A DNA stretch of 64,000 nt. Origin: Flavobacterium keumense. Lineage in GTDB: Bacteria > Bacteroidota > Bacteroidia > Flavobacteriales > Flavobacteriaceae. The position numbers and the translations under genes were made by a program. The notes under the pieces are model-generated. The model ran no database searches, was not told where the DNA came from, and saw only the letters and a list, made by a program, of their open reading frames with translations. The stretch's first letter is position 1; each line of letters opens with the position of its first letter. Shown here piece by piece: positions 56,219-64,000 of this stretch. The stretch is from contig NZ_CP092332.1 in assembly GCF_029866485.1 (NCBI RefSeq), positions 62,001 through 126,000 of the forward strand. The letters run 5' to 3'.

Positions 56219-56575
56219 CTATTTCAAAAATTGTTCTAAACAATTATGAAAGCTATTAATTATATTCCCTTTCCCTGACAAATCAACAACAGGATATTCC
56301 TGAATCAATTGAAAAGAACTAAATAGTCTTTTGTTAACCGTTCCAATTATTATTGATTTTGAAATTGGAGCTAATTTTACTAATTGTATAACATCTCTTG
56401 GCTCATAAATAACAACAAAAAAAACACTAGGTCTTATCAATTCTGTTTCAGCACACTTAAGAATAGAATTAACTGTTTCTATTGAAAACTTATTTTTTCT
56501 AAAGCCTTGAAACAAAAAAGAAAATTTATTTTTTTTATCTATCAAAAGTATATTCTGCCTATTTCCTTTAATCAT
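56219..56575 (-). CDS. small protein resembling a degenerate receiver domain
   Basis: 118 residues. The pattern QNILLIDKKNKFSFLFQG, SVFFVVIYEP, KSIIIGTVNK, EYPVVDLSGKG recalls alternating strands and helices of a response-regulator receiver, but the paired acidic residues and the phosphoryl-accepting Asp are not convincing. No signal peptide. It lies between the adhesin (25 bp) and the next small gene (15 bp) on the same strand, so it may be a regulator of the surface-protein operon. Speculative. Confidence 0.55.
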   Translation of the reverse strand: MIKGNRQNILLIDKKNKFSFLFQGFRKNKFSIETVNSILKCAETELIRPSVFFVVIYEPRDVIQLVKLAPISKSIIIGTVNKRLFSSFQLIQEYPVVDLSGKGNIINSFHNCLEQFLK

Positions 56576-56590
56576 AAAACTAGTATTGTG

Positions 56591-56824
56591 TTATAAATTA
56601 TTTAAATAATCCTGAATTATTTTACAATCTGATTCATTACTACTTAGCTGTAATGATTCGCTTTTTCCAAAACATTTTACTAAAAATAAATCTAAATCCG
56701 AATCATATGAAATAATCGCAAATCCTGCAGAAATTACATCTAAAGAAACATCACTATGAATAATATTAGTTTCAAATAGCAATACTTTTTTAGTTTTAGT
56801 GATACTGTACTTTACTAATTTCAT
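56591..56824 (-). CDS. small protein of unknown function
   Basis: 77 residues starting MKLVKYSITKTKKVLLFETN. No signal peptide, membrane segment or recognised motif. It is the first gene before the receiver-like gene and the adhesin. A perfect 11-bp hairpin lies 30 bp upstream. Confidence 0.55.
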   Translation of the reverse strand: MKLVKYSITKTKKVLLFETNIIHSDVSLDVISAGFAIISYDSDLDLFLVKCFGKSESLQLSSNESDCKIIQDYLNNL

Positions 56825-57228
56825 AAGTATAATTAATTTTATTAACTGAATTTATCCATACTGGCAAAGCCAGTATGGAATTCAGCCTTCAACACCCTAA
56901 TCACTAATGATTTTAAATATCCCTAATTACTCAAAACAAGAAATTAGAATGTCAAATAATTGAAAAACAGAAATTATTTTCAAAAAAAATTGAATAATTA
57001 ATACCCCCACAGATAAGTTTTTCAATATATCAAAAAATGAAAAAAATACACAGATTCCTAAAACACGAATACAATATTAATTTGAAAAAAAATAAACACA
57101 ATCATGAAATATAAAAAAGCTTATTTCAATGACTAATTTGTTAATAATAGTTACGTTTATAATAAAATAATTAATTTGGATACCATTTAAAGACAAATAA
57201 GTTTATATATTAAGCAATATAATTTGAT
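56825..57228. other. intergenic region between the fibre-like gene and the small genes
   Basis: AT-rich and without a gene. It contains a perfect hairpin at 56855-56879 and is otherwise featureless to me. Confidence 0.4.
56855..56879. terminator. perfect 11-bp hairpin
   Basis: TCCATACTGGC/GCCAGTATGGA with an AAA loop. No T run follows on either strand, so it is a poor intrinsic terminator. It may be an RNA structure upstream of the 77-residue gene or a protein site. Confidence 0.45.
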
Positions 57229-60200
57229 TTAATTCTTAGTTTTTGAGGATTCAATTACCCAATTTGCCCCATCACTAAACACTACCAAAATAGAATTTAT
57301 AACATCATTCGCAAAAGTGAAAACTGATAATTTATCGATCGTCTCTCCTGATTTAGCTTGAAAGACAACTATCTTCAAATCAGCAGTAAATACAAATCTT
57401 CTCCCTGGAATACCTACTGCAGATGGCAAAATCACACTTGTCCCACTTGTCAAAAATTTTATATAATGTGCATCGTCTGTAGCAACCTGATATGTACTAG
57501 CTGAAACTTCTTTATATCCTAAAGTTAATCCAGAAGTAAAAATAGAAGTTGCTGTAGCATTACCTAAACTTGGATTAATAAAAGTAGGACTATCATTAAG
57601 AACAACTTTACCACTTCCTGTTAGCTCAATTTCTTGAATTGATGTACTTGAACTACTAGTGTTCCCTAAAATTCTATTCGGACTTACATTTTGAATTTTA
57701 CTATATGTTACATTAGAGTCTAATAACTTACTTGTTATTATTTTATCATTAGCTATAGTCAAATTATCAAAGGTACTCCCTGTTAAATCTCCAGAAATTT
57801 TAACACCCCCAGTTGCAACATCTGTAGCATTTGGTATATTTATTGATAAAGAATTTGAGTCAACCCAACTAGGTGCTAGAGTACCATTCGACTTCAATAT
57901 TTGTCCCGTAGAACCAGATGGTATAAAACTTGTAGTACTCGGTTTAATTTGATAAAGAATCTCTCCGTCTAAACCACCATCAATATTTGTTGCTTTAGTT
58001 GAATTTGTTGCTGACTTAATATTAATTAAATTAGATCCGTCACCAAAGAAAAAATCGGCAGTTACATTCCCTGTAAATGTAGGATTATTTAAATTTGCTT
58101 TATTATCTAATGCACTTTGAGTTAAATCAGAAATAGGTTTATTTTTATCCGAAGTATTGTCAACATTTCCAAGAGTAATATCGCTAGGCGACAAAACAAC
58201 AGTACCTAACTTCCCATTAACTGATTTGACTGGAGAATCTGGAGTAACTAATTCTACCCAATTACTTAAAACTGTTGGATCTGAGCTTGCTAAAACATAA
58301 TTCTTTGTATTATCGGTTCTAATTGCAATACTCCCTTTGACAGCAGATGTTAAAGAAAGCATTTCTGATTCATCATTGACTACATTAACTGATGAAAATG
58401 AAATAGAAGGTATTTGAGAAAATGGAACTTTGCCAGAAGAGTCCAAACTAGCAGCTCCACCGCTAGCTCCTAATTTTGCTTTGTCTAATTTTAAATCTAA
58501 TGCATCAAAAACAGCATTTTGTGAGGGAGCTGAAGTAGTAACAGCATCAGTTATACCATTAACTACTTTTGAATCAGTATATACCTTTACTGCATTTTGT
58601 GTAGGAAATAATTTGTCACTTGCACCTAAATTAGAGTCGTTTGATTTATTGGCGGTGTCTTCTTTTAGTCCTATTGCGGTAACATTTGCTAATTCAGCAG
58701 CTCGAGCTGTAGCAGCCTCAGCTATAATGGCGTTGTTAAGCGTTGTTACATTCCCATCCACATAGGTTTTAACAGCATTTTGTGTAGGAAATAATTTGTC
58801 ACTTGCACCTAAATTAGAGTCGTTTGATTTATTGGCGGTGTCTTCTTTTAGTCCTATTGCGGTAACATTTGCTAATTCAGCAGCTCGAGCTGTAGCAGCC
58901 TCAGCTATAATGGCGTTGTTAAGCGTTGTTACATTCCCATCCACATAGGTTTTAACAGCATTTTGTGTAGGAAATAATTTGTCACTTGCACCTAAATTAG
59001 AGTCGTTTGATTTATTGGCGGTGTCTTCTTTTAGTCCTATTGCGGTAACATTTGCTAATTCAGCAGCTCGAGCTGTAGCAGCCTCAGCTATAATGGCGTT
59101 GTTAAGCGTTGTTACATTCCCATCCACATAGGTTTTAACAGCATTTTGTGTAGGAAATAATTTGTCACTTGCACCTAAATTAGAGTCGTTTGATTTATTG
59201 GCGGTGTCTTCTTTTAGTCCTATTGCGGTAACATTTGCTAATTCAGCAGCTCGAGCTGTAGCAGCCTCAGCTATAATGGCGTTGTTAAGCGTTGTTACAT
59301 TCCCATCCACATAGGTTTTAACAGCATTTTGTGTAGGAAATAATTTGTCACTTGCACCTAAATTAGAGTCGTTTGATTTATTGGCGGTGTCTTCTTTTAG
59401 TCCTATTGCGGTAACATTTGCTAATTCAGCAGCTCGAGCTGTAGCAGCCTCAGCTGTAATTGCGTTGTTAAGCGTTGTTACATTCCCATCCACATAGGTT
59501 TTAACAGCATTTTGTGTAGGAAATAATTTGTCACTTACACCTAAATTAGAATCGTTTGATTTATTGGCGGTGTCTTCTTTTAGTCCTATTGCGGTAACAT
59601 TTGCTAATTCAGCAGCTCGAGCTGTAGCAGCCTCAGCTATAATGGCGTTGTTAAGCGTTGTTACATTCCCATCCACATAGGTTTTAACAGCATTTTGTGT
59701 AGGAAATAATTTGTCACTTGCACCTAAATTAGAGTCGTTTGATTTATTGGCGGTGTCTTCTTTTAGTCCTATTGCGGTAACATTTGCTAATTCAGCAGCT
59801 CGAGCTGTAGCAGCCTCAGCTGTAATTGCGTTGTTAAGCGTTGTTACATTCCCATCCACATAGGTTTTAACAGCATTTTGTGTAGGAAATAATTTGTCAC
59901 TTGCACCTAAATTAGAGTCGTTTGATTTATTGGCGGTGTCTTCTTTTAGTCCTATTGCGGTAACATTTGCTAATTCAGCAGCTCGAGCTGTAGCAGCCTC
60001 AGCTGTAATTGCGTTGTTAAGCGTTGTTACATTCCCATCCACATAGGTTTTAACAGCATTTTGTGTAGGAAATAATTTGTCACTTACACCTAAATTAGAA
60101 TCGTTTGATTTATTGGCGGTGTCTTCTTTTAAATTTAATGCTGATTGAACAGAAGTAGAAATAGGTAAAGTTGAAAAAAAACTGATATCATCTTTTGCAA

Positions 60201-60876
60201 CCAATGCTCCTCTTGAAGGAAAAATTACATTTTCAATACCAATTTTTTGTCTTATAGTACTATCAGTTTCATCCCCTGTATTCACACCACTCAAATTACT
60301 AATTTTTTGCTTTTCACTCGATAAAAGAAAAAATTTATTTGGTGTTTCATTAATGTCTTCTGTTGTTGCTACTTCTCCTTTTAGCACTAGCCCTTTCTGA
60401 TCATAAGTGATTTTTGTTCCAGTTCCTGAAGTAATTAATGGATTAGAAACAACGCTATTCAAAGAAGAAAATGAATATGGTACAATAGAAAAAGGACCAC
60501 TACTAATCTCAATAAAATTTAAACACTCGTTTGAAATGTCTAATTCAACCTTCAAGATTTTATTTAAAACAGTCCAATCAATTAATTCAATTTTTTGACC
60601 TGAAAGAGTAGAAATTCCACTTCCAATTATAACATTTACAATGCCGTATCTATCCGTTTTTGTTTTGATTATTTCTTCATAATCAATATTTCCATTAGAA
60701 TAAATAGTAAATCGCAAACAGATTTCCTTATCAAGCAGAAAAGCATTAACATTATTTCGCCCTGGCAATTCTTCGTTGTCAGGATTCATAATAACAGCTT
60801 GATACGCTATCCCTCTTTGCGAATATACAGATGAACAAAACAAAAAAAGTAGAAAAAAATATACTTTCATATTCAT
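57229..60876 (-). CDS. large secreted tail-fibre-like protein with eight 61-residue repeats
   Basis: 1215 residues. Signal peptide (FFLLFLFCSSVYSQ), then AYQAVIMNPDNEELPGRN-like start typical of large Bacteroidota surface proteins. Residues about 245-760 are eight nearly identical 61-residue repeats plus one partial unit (ANKSNDSNLGASDKLFPTQN, then TYVDGNVTTLNNA). After these come phage-tail-fibre-like units (VNDESEMLSLTSAVKGSIAI, LGNVDNTSDKNKPIS, GDGSNLINI) and a final globular part. It is a likely exported filament or adhesin. It lies downstream of a second, related giant gene on the same strand. Confidence 0.85.
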   Translation of the reverse strand: MNMKVYFFLLFLFCSSVYSQRGIAYQAVIMNPDNEELPGRNNVNAFLLDKEICLRFTIYSNGNIDYEEIIKTKTDRYGIVNVIIGSGISTLSGQKIELIDWTVLNKILKVELDISNECLNFIEISSGPFSIVPYSFSSLNSVVSNPLITSGTGTKITYDQKGLVLKGEVATTEDINETPNKFFLLSSEKQKISNLSGVNTGDETDSTIRQKIGIENVIFPSRGALVAKDDISFFSTLPISTSVQSALNLKEDTANKSNDSNLGVSDKLFPTQNAVKTYVDGNVTTLNNAITAEAATARAAELANVTAIGLKEDTANKSNDSNLGASDKLFPTQNAVKTYVDGNVTTLNNAITAEAATARAAELANVTAIGLKEDTANKSNDSNLGASDKLFPTQNAVKTYVDGNVTTLNNAIIAEAATARAAELANVTAIGLKEDTANKSNDSNLGVSDKLFPTQNAVKTYVDGNVTTLNNAITAEAATARAAELANVTAIGLKEDTANKSNDSNLGASDKLFPTQNAVKTYVDGNVTTLNNAIIAEAATARAAELANVTAIGLKEDTANKSNDSNLGASDKLFPTQNAVKTYVDGNVTTLNNAIIAEAATARAAELANVTAIGLKEDTANKSNDSNLGASDKLFPTQNAVKTYVDGNVTTLNNAIIAEAATARAAELANVTAIGLKEDTANKSNDSNLGASDKLFPTQNAVKTYVDGNVTTLNNAIIAEAATARAAELANVTAIGLKEDTANKSNDSNLGASDKLFPTQNAVKVYTDSKVVNGITDAVTTSAPSQNAVFDALDLKLDKAKLGASGGAASLDSSGKVPFSQIPSISFSSVNVVNDESEMLSLTSAVKGSIAIRTDNTKNYVLASSDPTVLSNWVELVTPDSPVKSVNGKLGTVVLSPSDITLGNVDNTSDKNKPISDLTQSALDNKANLNNPTFTGNVTADFFFGDGSNLINIKSATNSTKATNIDGGLDGEILYQIKPSTTSFIPSGSTGQILKSNGTLAPSWVDSNSLSINIPNATDVATGGVKISGDLTGSTFDNLTIANDKIITSKLLDSNVTYSKIQNVSPNRILGNTSSSSTSIQEIELTGSGKVVLNDSPTFINPSLGNATATSIFTSGLTLGYKEVSASTYQVATDDAHYIKFLTSGTSVILPSAVGIPGRRFVFTADLKIVVFQAKSGETIDKLSVFTFANDVINSILVVFSDGANWVIESSKTKN
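58615..60131 (-). repeat. 183-bp tandem repeats within the fibre-like gene
   Basis: Unit starts fall at 58615, 58798, 58981, 59164, 59347, 59530, 59713, 59896 and 60079, exactly 183 bp apart. Units differ at a few positions only (Ala or Val before SDKLFP; Ile or Thr in AITAEAA). The order of variants in the coding direction is V-T, A-T, A-I, V-T, A-I, A-I, A-I, A-I, then a partial unit. That pattern suggests recent block duplication and gene conversion. Confidence 0.95.
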
Positions 60877-61031
60877 AAGAAAAAAGATTAGTAAAAGTTA
60901 ATTTAAAAATACCTTAGAGTATACTTTGGAACTAAATCTCCTAAGAATTTAAACTTTATTAAATCATAGGAAGAAATAAAAATATTTCTCACTATGATTT
61001 TAGTAACACAACTCAGTTATAACAAATATCA

Positions 61032-64000
61032 TTAAGGGACCGATTCAAAACCTGTTAAATAGACATTAGTGTCGTTCTTTAAATCAATATATCTAATAAT
61101 ACCTAAACCAGAAATAAGTTTCTTGCCCATTTTATTAACTTTAATTGTTCTTAAATCTTTATCATAACTCAAAGAAATTAAATAAAATGTTAAACTATCA
61201 GAATCATCTAAAGAAACTGGAACTTGAATATTAATATTTTCAGATGACTCTCTAATGTTAATATATATAAATCCAGAAGATACTTTATCTAGAGAAGAAT
61301 AAAACTTAAATCTTATTTGCTCATAAAAATCATTAATTATAGGCAAAGTTCTAGTAGCATTGCCAAATAGTCTTACTGAAGTAGTACCAGTAAATTTTAT
61401 ATTATTAGAAATACCTGTCAGTTTTTTGGCGTCTCCAACAAAAGATTTTGCAGATAACTCGCCTGATACTGGATTAATTTTGATTGAAGAAGATTTGTCA
61501 TAAACTGGTTTTACAGCAGTAACATCTATAATTCCTGTACCAGTTTGAAGCAGTAAAGGAGTGTAAGTAGCATCTTTAGTTGTAGAAACTTTTACAAATT
61601 CGGAGGTTTGTGAATTAATATTTGTTAAACCTGATCCATCTCCTACAAATTTAACTGCGTTAAAAGCCCTATTAGATGAATCATAAAAAACACTAGCTCT
61701 AATACCTATTGAACTTTGTGAATCTTTAGTAGCATCATTAGTCGCTATAAATGTTGGATAAATTTTTCCTGTAGTAAAATCAGTGGCTCCTGGAGCTAAA
61801 AGACCAGATTTAACTTTGACAGATTCAGCATTAACCGAAGTCAAACCAGAACCGTTTCCAATAAATTTACCAAGACCACTAATTAGAATGTCACCGTTAA
61901 TTGCTGCTATATTACCTCCTAAAGCATTGAAACTTTTGGCTTCAAGAGAATTAGTTTGTGGATTATAAGAAATTTCTTCAAATTCCTGTTTTTTTAAATC
62001 AATAAATGGATAGGTAGTGTAAAGGTCTGTATCACCAGCCGAATATGTTATACCATTGGCTTTTGAATAAACAGGGATAGTTAATCTTTTATATCTTATA
62101 TCACCAACTTCATAATTCTTAATATCTATGGGTTTCGCAGAAATTTTAATATTTTCGCTAGAAATTCCACTCAAAAACCCACCATAGCCAGTGAAACTTG
62201 GAGCAACTAAACTTAAATAATTTTCATTGCCTATTTTGGCCGTCCTAACACTAATTGGAGGTCCTGCTTCAGAACTTGCGACTGCCAAATTAGTCTTAAA
62301 TGGAGTGAGATTACCATCATCATAATGTCTCGTTAACATAGGAATTGTATATTGATACTTATCCATATCCTCTAAAGAAATTATTGATGAGCTAAGATTC
62401 CCAACATTTGTCAATCTAGACCCGTCACCTTCGAAATTTGTAGCTGTCAAGGTTCCTGTATTAGGTACTAAACTTAGTCTTTTACTCGCTACTTTTTGCG
62501 ATAAATTTCCTGATGTTTCAGTTACAAAGGTAGGATATACAGGTTTATCATAAATTGTATCATTAGTAATTGCTATTTTAGTTGCATCAAGAGCTGATAC
62601 ATTAGTCAATTTTGCCCCGTCACCTATGAAATTTGTAGCTGTCAAGGTTCCTGTTTTAGGTACAAAACTTAGTTTTGTACTTGCTATTTTTTGTGATAAA
62701 TTTCCTTTTACATCAGTTACGAAGGTAGGATATACATTTTTATCAATAGTTGTATCATCAGTAATTGCTATTTTAGATGCATCAACAGCCGATATATTTG
62801 TCAATTTAGACCCGTCACCTATGAAGATTTTAGCAGTTAAAGCTCCTGTTTTAGGTACAAAAGAAAGATTTTTTTCATCAGAAACATTTTGTTGTAAATT
62901 TCCTTTAACTCCTGATACAAAAACAGGAAAATATGTTTTGTCAGAAGTTATTTCTTGAGTAATAGTTGCACTTTTTGCAGAAGTTGCAACAACATCTGTT
63001 AAATTACTTCCATTACCTTTTAAATATTCTGCTTTTAGTGTCCCTGTAAATTCAGGATTATTTAAATCTGCCTTTTTGTTCAATGCCGCTTGAGTCGATG
63101 TTGAAATGGGTTTGCTTGTATCGCTTGTGTTGTCAACATTGCCTAAGCCTACTTTTGCCTTATCTATTCCTGTAGCTATCTTTTCATTGGTTATAGCATT
63201 ATTAGCTATCGCAGGTGCATCTGCAGTACCTGTTAAATCGCCTTTCAATTGAATTATTCCCTTGTTAACAGTTGTAGCATCTACTACATTTTCAATAACT
63301 TTAGTATCAACATAGTCTCTAACTGCTTTCACGCTAGGATATTTATCATTAGATGTAGGGTCTGTAGAAATATCAATACTCTTATTTGCTATACTCTCCT
63401 TTAACTCCAATGCCGTTTGAGTAGCTATAGATAAAGGTTTGCTTTCATCAGATGTATTATCTACATTACCTAAATTAATATCAGTAGCAGTTAACAATAT
63501 ATTACCTGTCTTAGCGTTAACAGTTTGAACAGGTGCGTCAGGGCTTAAAAATTGAACCCAATTACTCAAAATAGTAGAGTCTGGATTAGACAAAATAAAA
63601 TTTTTTGATAAATCTGTTCTAACCGCAATACTACCTACAACCAAATTTGGTAAAGCTAACATTTCTAACTCGCTATTAACTACGTTAACAGATGAGAATG
63701 AAACTGAAGGAATTTGTGAGGATGGAATCTTTCCTGTTGCATCCAAACTAGCTACACCGCCATTGGCCCCTAACTTATTAGAATCTAATTTTAAATTCAA
63801 TGCATTTTGAGTAGCTATAGATATAGGCTTGTATTCATCAGATGTATTGTCTACTTTATCTAATCCTACTTTTGACTTATCTATTCCAGTAGCTATTTTG
63901 GAATTGCTTACAGCACCATTGGCTATCATAGGAGCATCTGCAGTACCTGTTAAATCGCCTTTTAATTTAATTATTCCCTTGTTAACAGTTGTAGCATCTA
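61032..64000 (-). CDS. very large tail-fibre-like secreted protein (N-terminus off window)
   Basis: At least 989 codons; the frame is open to the right edge, so the start is outside and the ATG at 63929 is only internal. It consists of fibre-like units: LGNVDNTSDESKPLS, LKGDLTGTADAPAIANNAI, and GDGSKLTNISAVDASKIAIT repeated with variation. The C-terminus ends TGFESVP with no visible T9SS sorting domain. It shares whole blocks with the gene at 57229-60876, so the two are paralogues. Likely a surface or extracellular fibre; substrate unknown. Confidence 0.8.
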   Translation of the reverse strand, partial: DATTVNKGIIKLKGDLTGTADAPMIANGAVSNSKIATGIDKSKVGLDKVDNTSDEYKPISIATQNALNLKLDSNKLGANGGVASLDATGKIPSSQIPSVSFSSVNVVNSELEMLALPNLVVGSIAVRTDLSKNFILSNPDSTILSNWVQFLSPDAPVQTVNAKTGNILLTATDINLGNVDNTSDESKPLSIATQTALELKESIANKSIDISTDPTSNDKYPSVKAVRDYVDTKVIENVVDATTVNKGIIQLKGDLTGTADAPAIANNAITNEKIATGIDKAKVGLGNVDNTSDTSKPISTSTQAALNKKADLNNPEFTGTLKAEYLKGNGSNLTDVVATSAKSATITQEITSDKTYFPVFVSGVKGNLQQNVSDEKNLSFVPKTGALTAKIFIGDGSKLTNISAVDASKIAITDDTTIDKNVYPTFVTDVKGNLSQKIASTKLSFVPKTGTLTATNFIGDGAKLTNVSALDATKIAITNDTIYDKPVYPTFVTETSGNLSQKVASKRLSLVPNTGTLTATNFEGDGSRLTNVGNLSSSIISLEDMDKYQYTIPMLTRHYDDGNLTPFKTNLAVASSEAGPPISVRTAKIGNENYLSLVAPSFTGYGGFLSGISSENIKISAKPIDIKNYEVGDIRYKRLTIPVYSKANGITYSAGDTDLYTTYPFIDLKKQEFEEISYNPQTNSLEAKSFNALGGNIAAINGDILISGLGKFIGNGSGLTSVNAESVKVKSGLLAPGATDFTTGKIYPTFIATNDATKDSQSSIGIRASVFYDSSNRAFNAVKFVGDGSGLTNINSQTSEFVKVSTTKDATYTPLLLQTGTGIIDVTAVKPVYDKSSSIKINPVSGELSAKSFVGDAKKLTGISNNIKFTGTTSVRLFGNATRTLPIINDFYEQIRFKFYSSLDKVSSGFIYINIRESSENINIQVPVSLDDSDSLTFYLISLSYDKDLRTIKVNKMGKKLISGLGIIRYIDLKNDTNVYLTGFESVP

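Noticed and set aside
58615..60131. Could the regular 183-bp spacing be a CRISPR array?
   Set aside because: The units are coding, in one open reading frame, with no variable spacers between them.
57229..64000. Prophage tail genes
   Set aside because: No capsid, portal, terminase or lysis genes in the window, the first gene has a signal peptide, and its neighbours are T9SS surface genes.

Overview
The window is low-GC DNA from a member of the Bacteroidota, most likely Flavobacteriaceae close to Flavobacterium. The evidence is the promoters of the TTG-N19-TAnnTTTG type, many SPII lipoproteins, a PorP/SprF-like protein next to a gliding-motility-type adhesin with a type IX secretion (T9SS) C-terminal domain, a GSCFA protein, and housekeeping proteins (HemL, AlaS, Der, Era, IlvA) of Flavobacterium type. 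No rRNA operon and no CRISPR array was seen.

Layout. (1) 1-2.9 kb: a minus-strand operon for periplasmic copper handling: a small Cys-rich protein, MbnP-like lipoprotein, MbnH-like di-heme peroxidase and a Cys-rich outer-membrane protein cut by the left edge. (2) 3-16 kb: ordinary core genes: a Spy-like protein, hemL, a glucosaminidase and a PLP desulfhydrase-like gene in one operon, a DUF5522 protein, a DUF4136 lipoprotein, ilvA, GSCFA, alaS, then M23 peptidase-MerR-LemA-TPM-TPM. (3) 16-19.8 kb: an Rrf2 regulator, a 32-codon possible leader peptide flanked by two copies of a 23-bp operator-like sequence, a TonB-dependent receptor and a small outer-membrane protein. (4) 19.9-22.4 kb: der and era (separated by a structured repeat) and the initiator tRNA. 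(5) 22.4-31 kb: an accessory block with a large serine recombinase, a 63-codon ORF whose start lies in a compact three-helix structure, a MerR-like regulator, a membrane-anchored ribbon-helix-helix protein with a three-unit 11-bp operator, and an envelope-stress-like module (His-rich PepSY-like lipoprotein, ECF sigma, anti-sigma-like protein, Spy-like protein, outer-membrane protein), ending in a decayed Panacea-antitoxin locus.

(6) 31162-45796 repeats 16532-31161 almost base for base. All differences I could find but one lie within about 3.4 kb of the internal junction, on the right end of copy 1 and the left start of copy 2. In each case the copy farther from the junction is intact. This is the pattern expected if two error-prone contig ends that overlap by 14.6 kb were joined without trimming (for example an untrimmed circularisation overlap), rather than a biological tandem duplication. 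Genes of the second copy should be treated as probable duplicates of the same locus.

(7) 45.8-50 kb: a decayed IS1-type transposase, a few poorly known genes and long AT-rich gene-poor stretches. (8) 50.2-64 kb, all minus strand: a surface-protein region with a PorP/SprF protein, a roughly 1,670-residue PKD/SprB-repeat adhesin split in two by an extra AATT unit, two small unknown proteins, and two very large tail-fibre-like secreted proteins. The first of these has eight nearly identical 61-residue repeats; the second runs off the right edge.
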